Shown here one piece after another: positions 57,460-64,000 of a stretch of 64,000 bases of DNA (positions within the stretch are counted from its first letter, which is position 1; every line of letters begins with the position of its first letter). Made by a program: the position numbers and the translations under genes. Origin of the DNA: Portulaca oleracea (Eukaryota; Streptophyta; Magnoliopsida; Caryophyllales; Portulacaceae); NCBI GenBank assembly GCA_029582165.1, contig CM055884.1:13892537-13956536 (forward strand). The letters are read 5' to 3'. The notes beneath the pieces are model-generated. The model did no database searches. It was not told the DNA's origin and saw only the letters and a list, made by a program, of their open reading frames with translations.

Positions 57460-60400
57460 AATTTTTTTGCTCGTTCTTGGTTTGCTTGGACTTCAGTGGC
57501 TTTGTTTGAGTTTGTTATTGATTTTTATGATTGTTGAGAGCTAATATCTCTTCGATCACCAGGAAGACGACAAGATTAAATGACACATCTAAACCTTGTT
57601 TCCTAGCTGACACACAAGTTGAGAAAACTTAACAGGCAAACATACCCTTTCATTCTCAACATAGAGATTTCTGATTGTTTTAGCAGCACGCTCATTCACA
57701 GGATACAGACAACCTGTCACAGGACAGTGATTGTCAGATTGAACATCAACAAATAACTATGACAACAATAAAGTTCAGGCACAGAAGTCTAACTTATGCA
57801 ACAGTGACTTTATTGTGTTAAGCAGGTTGGAGGGATCAGAAATACAACATCCAAGTAGTGGTGCCTCAGAGGGGTCAGGCGCAACCCCTCCAAAAAGTCC
57901 CAGAAAAGTGCACCTTTTGGGTCTTATAATGCAACCCTCTTTTTGCTATGTAGCCTAATAATTCAACCTCTCAACCCAAAAACACCCTCCATATACATTC
58001 AAAACTTCTACATGTCTCTAGCGCATTCATGTTGTAATGATTTTCAAGCAAAGAAAATATATACATATGAAGAGAGCCTTGTGTCCAAAAGACGTACGCA
58101 TTCACCTCAGAGCCCATGCCTATGCTTGAAAACTACTTTGGGTCGTTTTGCACATTGGCCTTTCTTAATCTAAGACACGTTTTTTTTTTTTACAAAAAAA
58201 AAAAGAAAAAAAAAGGTAACATGCCAATAATCCACACTAAAATGTGAGGCCATCATATGACTAAGCACAAAAACTTGAGTCTTATATGTTATATCCCATT
58301 AAAACTGAGTTCAGGAATGTAAAAATAGAAACACAGACGCATGACAAAAATTACATCACCTGCAGGCAGTATACTATGTACATTGTAACCAGGCAAAGTT
58401 CCATTAAGATGGCTTATGGTTTACAATTTGTATGTCCAAAAAACTCACCATAAGCATAAGTAGCACAAAACTAAACTCAATCAGAATACATGGCGTAAGA
58501 GTCTCTGAAATAAACTCATAGCGTGTTCAACAAATTAAATGTGTTATCAATGCCATACAATTAGACCACCTTTTGCCAATTTTTGTTCCTGAGAAAACTC
58601 TACACATGAAAAACTGTGAATCACCTGAGAAATGTCTGCGGACAAGAACATTCCAATCAACAGGAGAATGTATCCGGTGGTAGTCTCCAGGCTTAAGATA
58701 CAAAACACAATAGAAGAGACCCTTCATTGGGCTGCAAAAGAAAATCATGAAGATTAGTGAACCTGAAGTCTTCTGCACATAAGAACTTAGCAACTACTAC
58801 TGTGTGCTACCAAGCAAAATTAGCTCCCACCTAAATCAAATCCATGCCTGACCAGCAACCTGAACAGGGTACAGGGGAGTCAAACGTAGCAACCTTACCG
58901 TTGAATCCAATGACCCAAAAAAAAGGAGGGGGCAAGAAGTTAATGACCCATAACTTAATGACCAGCAACCTGAACAGGGTACAGGGGAGTCAATTCGCTC
59001 CCACCTAAATCGAAGAAACTTATAGGAAGATTTGATCCATTGGACTTTAGGTTAAAAACTTAATGGCCTACAAACAAGTTGAAGATAGGCTTCCCAAGGC
59101 ATTTTGGTTTAGTCCACAAATCCAATGACTCAAAAAAAAGGAGGGGGCAACAAGTGACCCTTTCAGCTTTCTGGATGTGACACCAAATAACAGCTCTCAG
59201 AAAAAAAAAATAGTAAATAAATAAATAAATCTAAGTAATAGCTCCGGCACTTTTGGGGTGAAGCTCCTAAAGAGAAAGACCTCCACCTAGAATCTTTATT
59301 TCAACTATCACCTCCACCAATTCCCCCTAAGCCCTGATCTCTCTGCCAGATCTAGCTCAATCTTTGCCCCTCTTCTCTTCCTGTCTAATGAACACAGATT
59401 CTTGCCTCTCAGCTTGGCTTTCTCTGTGCTTCTTCACATTCTATCAAGAGCAACCTATTCTGTGTGCTTCTTCACATTCTATCAAGAGCAACCTATTCTG
59501 CTCACTACTGCACTCTCATAACCCTCAAACTGATACATCCCTGTAGGGATTACTAGAATCTAGTCGTCAAAACCTAGTGTATGTGACATACATTTTTATC
59601 GCTTTGTTTGCTGCTGTATCATCAGATATGTTAGATTTTGATATCTCCAGTGGATCAGCCAAACTATTCTGAGCTATAAATTAGGGAACATAACACTTTA
59701 TATAAAGCTATATTCAAAGCGTTACACAACAAACTGAAACCTTATTGAATTCTATAAGCACTTTTCTAAGCGCTTTTGTCTTTGCCAACAAATAGATGGT
59801 AATATTCTAGCAACTAGTGAGATTATGAACCATCTTTTTAAAAAAAAAAATTAAAAAAAAAGCACAATGGGAAAAGGTACATGGGTAGCGCAAAAGGGAT
59901 ATATGGAAAAAGCTTATGATAGAGTTGATTGAAAACTATTGTTGGAAAGTCTTCATCAACTAGAACTTTCAAGTAGATGGATTGATTGGATTCACCAGTG
60001 TGGCTTTATGGTTACCTATTCCAAATTGATGAATGGCCAACCCAAAAGGTTTAAAAAAACCTTCTCAAGGGTTACCACTTAAGACAAGGAATATAAGTAA
60101 TCAAAGAATACATTAACAAGATACAAGGAGGTGTCACTCACCCATACACAAAAAGAGTGCAAAGTATTAAAATCATGCCTTTACACTTCAAAGCCTCATG
60201 TTATCTACAAAACCTAAAAGAGACAGCTAAGTACCATGTTTGAACAAAAGGCTCCAACTATACAAGTTCCAAAAATGGCGCTTAAAATCAGCAGACAATG
60301 AGTTTTGCCCTCAAAAATCTGTTGGTCCCTTTCTGTCCAAGTACACCACCATATAGGTAAGGGAACCGACTTCCAAACTCCAAAAATCCCAACTCTTCTT

Positions 60401-63400
60401 CATACTTCACCTCTAGGCAATCAAGGCGTGTTTGAAATTGGCTTGTTTGACCAACTAACCCCATCAAAATGAGAGATAAATAGCATAGTGGTGCAACCCA
60501 TTGGCAATGGAACAAAGATAAAGAGACCCCTTTTCAACATACTTGTCTCCCTATGCACCATAATTGTTTAAATTCATACGGGAGTGCTTACCCAATTGCT
60601 GTATAATGAAAGTTTGAACACTAAAAATTGCTAGGAATTTGTTCGTCAAACTAAAGTGATTAATTGGGTTTAAGTGAAAACTTGTTTAGAAATTGTCATT
60701 TAAGCATGATCATTTTTGGGTTAACCAAATGCATGCAAAATAAAAGACCATCTCCAATGGTGAGTTTAAATTCCACTCACAGTTGACATCGCCTGGGATC
60801 ATAATGAAATGGTGTTGTGTAGGGCATTCCAGGTGTGAGAATGAGACCTGACTCGCGAGAGTGACGGTGAGAGTCTCACAAAACGAGTTTGATCGTGAGT
60901 TTATCAAACAAATATTTTAATTATATTTTGGTTATCTCTCCTCACCCACCTCATTTTTTAACAATATAACCTAATTAACTATATTATTAAGTAGGACCCA
61001 CTTACTTTTTTTAGTTAATATGAGTGAAACTCATGCTCACCACTGTAAACTAGCTAAATAAAGATACCAAGTTTGACTCTCTTAGTAGGGGTCCACAGAT
61101 TCCACCTCATCCAATTAGTCATACTCAAACTCATTGTTGCAAGTGCTCTAACAATCACAAAGGTATACTCCAATCAAAGAATAGAATTACTCACTCTTAG
61201 GTTCGGGAAAGTCAGTCAAATTCTATCCCATATTCCAAAACACTAATAGACGGAAAGTAAGGTATTGTAGCCAAATTGAATTTTGTATGGACACTATGTC
61301 AAGAACAAAATCTAATATCATTAGTGAACAGAGATATTTCTATGGTTCACCAATATAAATGGTAAAAGATAATATATTACCACAAAGTTGCAATATAACA
61401 AGACTTTAAGCTACTTACAAGCCATATTACCAACTGATATAGTTGCTTTGATTACTAGTATACCTCTTCCATGTATTTAAGGTGTTTCATGGATCTCACA
61501 ATATATAGGACTTTCACTTATGCCACGGATCCCACAATATCTTAAAGTGGGTTGAACTGGCTATGGAACCTTGAGATGCCTCCCAAACTTACGTTATACA
61601 TGTGACAAATCGCTTGTTTGTTATTCGATAAAATTTCCCAAATTCTCCTAAAGGGAAAGATCTAATTACTTTTCTCAATGACAACACATCTCCTTTTCAC
61701 CATGTGGAGCGTTTGGAAGGAAATAAATGACAACACTTTGAACAAGTCTACTTTCAACTTTCAACACCGTCCATACCTTAATGCGGGCAAAGAGGGTGGT
61801 CGCTGAGTGGCGAGCAAGGAAGAGAGGCCTGCAACTTTGTACGGATGTTCAAGCAAACAAACACAGTAACCATTGCTTTGTTCACCAGAACACACCTACT
61901 CATTTTTCCAAGCTAATCAAGCTATTAAAGGGAAGAAGAAAACCCCTTGGCATATTGACTTCATCATTAAAGATATTTTGTTTGTCTTTAAGGATATTTC
62001 TATAAATCAACAATGAGTATAGGGAAGCAAACATACAGGTAAATGGTCAATCAGTTACCTCTCCATGTGTATGGAAATAATCTTATGAGTTCTTTTATCT
62101 AATGATATTTTAGGAAGAACTCTTATGAAAAGGGCTTCCTAAAATCCTTTGCAAATTATTCCTAGGGATTTGTGTCAAGAACGACGATCGTTGACTTTTT
62201 TGTTATATATAATGATTCACCATATAAATTACTATCACTCAACACATAAGAAAAGATACTATTAGCTCCGATACTCCAACTCTTCTAAATAGTAGCCGTA
62301 CCCATGTCCGACACGACACGACGTGAATATGGACACAGGATATGTGTCCGACACCCACTTTTGGCAATTGGACACTTCTGAGCTGTCCTTAGATGATCCA
62401 TAACTTGAAGTGATTATTTTGGAGGATGATGTAGAGGGAATACACTCATGCTAACTAGGGAAATTTTGATTGTTTTATGGATTAACTCCATAAGTTTACT
62501 GTTTATTTTTATGTTAGACATTACCTAAGTTGTTATTATTGTTTTATGAACAATGATTATGAACTTTTTAAGTATTTAGCTTATCATAATAGTTGTGTGT
62601 GAGCCCATATCCATGTCCCCGTACCCATGTCCAAATACAAGACCCTGTCCCCGAGTCCTACAAAAGCAAAAAAAATTGTGTCCGATCCTCGGATATGTGT
62701 CATGGTCCGACACCCGTACCCGAGTCAGAGTAATATAGACTATTAGAAACGTATAACATGGGATTTTAGGTAAAATATTATATAAGAAATTATTAATTGA
62801 AGAGGGACCTCAAAAAGCATGAAAGACAATTAACTTGAGATGGAGGGAGTACTTTTTTACCCAAAACAAAGAAGGGAAAAAAAGGTAATTGATAGCTCCA
62901 ACAACACAAGCGAATGCTAGGTCCAGCCATAGGACATAGCCAGTGTTTAACATTCAAAGTATGCATAGCATTTGAAATAACAGAGTAAATAAATCCACTT
63001 AGGAACCTGATGTGGAACATACAAGAAATAACCTAAGAATCAATCATGCACCAACCTTGTCCTGTCTGATTTCAACATATTACTCTCTTTTTTCCTTCTA
63101 TTTCGGGGTTTTCTTTTTCTAAAAAAAGGGAAGGAAGAAAGGAACTCAGCAAGTTCATCCTAGAACACTAGACCCTCGTTTCTACAAGTACTTCCTGCTA
63201 TAAGGAAATTTTTCTCTTCTTTAGAATTTCTAAGACAGATTCCTTGCATACATTCTAGTGCCCTGATGCCTCATATCATAAAGTGATTGGATGCATAGCA
63301 GAAAATGACATATGAAAAATCATCTAGAAGGGTTAAGACAAACCCAAATATATGGGTTGTATCCCGTCATATACCTAGCAGATACAGGATCCCGAATTTT

Positions 63401-63847
63401 GGGCGAAGCAAGAGAAACTCTCCACCATGACTTCTTAAACTGATCTGTATGGCCCCTTTGCTCCTCGCTGCTTCCTTCAACCACGTGATTTCCATGGACC
63501 ATAGGGAGGAGGGAGTTTTTCCCAAGAAGAGCATGAAGAGAATAAGAAAAACCTTTTACTTGCTCAATCATGGCACCAGTGTCTTTTAACTCCCCAAATC
63601 TCATGACAATACCATCCACAGGGCTTATCTATCATTAAAATATGACCACCACAAGCAACATTAGAGAGCAACACCACATATCAGAAAATCCTAATATTAG
63701 AAGAGAATACTGAAACCAAGAAGCTGTTACCAGTTACCAGGCATTGAGGATCAAGATCTATAGGCCTAGAACCCACTTTGAGCCGCCGAACAAAGAAATC
63801 ACACATAGAAGGATATTCTTCCAAAGGCAAAGCCACCTCTTCCAAGT
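54814..63847 (-). CDS. PSD1: Phosphatidylserine decarboxylase, mitochondrial PSD1 type, 3' seven exons
   Basis: Exons on the minus strand: 63847-63738, 63628-63375, 58731-58625, 57713-57646, 55845-55768, 55497-55375 and 55041-54814 (stop). All have GT/AG borders and consistent phases, giving 321 residues of the C-terminal part. The enzyme makes phosphatidylethanolamine from phosphatidylserine. Visible catalytic features are the SPVDG aspartate, YHRIHSP histidine and the FNMGSTVV site, whose GS bond is cut by the protein itself to give the pyruvoyl cofactor. MGST, and no visible C2/EF-hand part, fit the mitochondrial PSD1 rather than the GGST extramitochondrial forms. Start, targeting peptide and first exons lie beyond 64000. 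Introns of 4643, 911 and 1800 bp hold LINE debris. The coding part shows no break. Confidence 0.92.
56430..57030 (-). mobile_element. LINE (non-LTR) remnant, region after reverse transcriptase plus zf-RVT
   Basis: The minus frame 57022-56600 reads like the plant L1 segment between reverse transcriptase and the zinc-binding domain ([56 protein letters not shown]). After a shift near 56610, a degenerate zf-RVT end follows ([15 protein letters not shown]). Same orientation as the host gene, wholly inside an intron. Confidence 0.8.
57396..57457. repeat. (CT)n microsatellite
   Basis: About 31 uninterrupted CT units in a PSD1-like intron. Confidence 0.95.
57714..58624 (-). other. PSD1-like intron (911 bp)
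   Basis: Between ...RRHFS and GCLYPVNER (phase 1). No gene or clear element. A-rich tract at 58180-58217. Confidence 0.75.
58815..59165. repeat. Local duplication with partly rearranged units
   Basis: GACCAGCAACCTGAACAGGG... occurs near 58848 and 58960, and AAAAAAAAGGAGGGGGCAA occurs near 58918 and 59133. GCTCCCACCTAAATC occurs near 58824 and 58999. Confidence 0.75.
59886..60095 (+). mobile_element. LINE reverse-transcriptase fragment
   Basis: The plus frame reads [11 protein letters not shown], a stop, then [10 protein letters not shown] and [12 protein letters not shown]. After a shift comes a [12 protein letters not shown] block, the order seen in plant L1 reverse transcriptases. Short and dead. 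Opposite to the host gene. Confidence 0.75.
60240..60540 (-). mobile_element. LINE C-terminal fragment
   Basis: The minus strand shows, across stops, [17 protein letters not shown] followed by [19 protein letters not shown], resembling the C-terminal tail of plant LINE polyproteins (a W..W.ERN..F..K...F..W pattern). Weak but recognisable. Confidence 0.5.
62285..62735. repeat. Palindrome-rich dispersed element with TGTCCGACAC words
   Basis: Starts near GCCGTACCCATGTCCGACAC and ends near GGTCCGACACCCGTACCCGA. Inner GGATATGTGTC words occur at both ends. It resembles a widespread plant non-autonomous DNA element, but the termini and target duplication are unclear. Confidence 0.5.
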
Positions 63848-64000
63848 CTGCAGACCAATAATCCAACATAAATATTCCATTGAGTAATCTAATACATCAG
63901 CAAAACCCTATTATAGACAATTCAGACGTCTGAGTTCTATCAAGAACGTCCACTGAACATTACACTAGACAGCCAGCCATGATTTTCAAGTGTCAATGAT
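63848..64000 (-). other. Upstream intron sequence of the PSD1-like gene
   Basis: Acceptor TGGTCTGCAG lies directly before the exon at 63847. No exon is recognisable in the remaining 153 bp. Confidence 0.6.

Larger units (their letters stand above)
55846..57645 (-). other. PSD1-like intron with LINE insertion
   Basis: 1800 bp between exons ...NER and VVLEG. Contains the LINE 3' remnant (about 56430-57030) and a (CT)n tract at 57396-57457. The rest has no recognisable gene. Confidence 0.7.
58732..63374 (-). other. PSD1-like intron (4643 bp) with repeat debris
   Basis: Donor GTATATG after ...DPVSA, acceptor TTTTGCAG before PMKGLFYC, phase 2. Contains a local duplication (58815-59165), a 40-bp tandem duplication (59419-59500), two LINE fragments and a palindrome-rich element (62285-62735). 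Otherwise no gene. Confidence 0.75.

Overview
The window is plant nuclear DNA, almost certainly from a eudicot. Two intron-containing host genes with typical GT/AG splicing face each other tail to tail. They are embedded in dense, nested LTR retrotransposons, hAT-type and other miniature inverted-repeat elements, LINE remnants and long AT or AAT microsatellites. There is no bacterial or organellar gene content, and I recognised no convincing tRNA, rRNA or CRISPR array.

Layout. (1) 1-8192: a minus-strand, Ty3/gypsy-like non-autonomous element (here 'E') that runs off the left edge. It has a 5' LTR (6655-8192), a primer-binding-like site, a short gag with a zinc knuckle and no pol. (2) 8193-10397: the decayed 3' part of a plus-strand Ty1/copia element ending in an LTR. 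(3) 10703-17753: a host gene of four coding exons for a 798-residue SMPD4-like membrane protein. Its first intron holds an 837-bp hAT-type element. (4) 18095-53787: one Ty1/copia element (minus strand, target duplication ATATC on both sides), blown up to 35.7 kb by nested insertions. A plus-strand Ty3/gypsy element ('A', 19842-51092) sits in the copia integrase. Element A holds element 'B' (LTRs at 21980-23712 and 37361-37842). B holds a broken intron-bearing TOM2B-like gene copy (30097-31858), further MITEs and several tandem arrays, and a chromovirus with a 3.56-kb LTR has landed in its 3' LTR. A 1.28-kb TRIM-like element (44594-45876) abuts the broken chromovirus. (5) 54814-63847 on the minus strand: the last seven coding exons of a mitochondrial-type phosphatidylserine decarboxylase (PSD1-like). 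Its 5' end lies beyond the right edge and its large introns contain LINE fragments.

Before the copia insertion the two host genes would have ended about 1.4 kb apart. Both fall in lipid or membrane biology by family (a putative sphingomyelinase-family protein and a phosphatidylserine decarboxylase), but nothing in the sequence shows that they work together.

The most unusual signal is a recurrent use of short palindromic 'words' by several unrelated retroelements. E repeats an ATACC...GGTAT / ATGCC...GGCAT hairpin about 20 times, with compensatory base changes. B's LTR repeats AAAACCC...GGGTTTT with matched flanks. Element A carries an array of GACTTCCAAGTC. Fragment D carries GCACAGGCTGTGC. 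I know of no described feature that explains this, and it is offered as the main lead.
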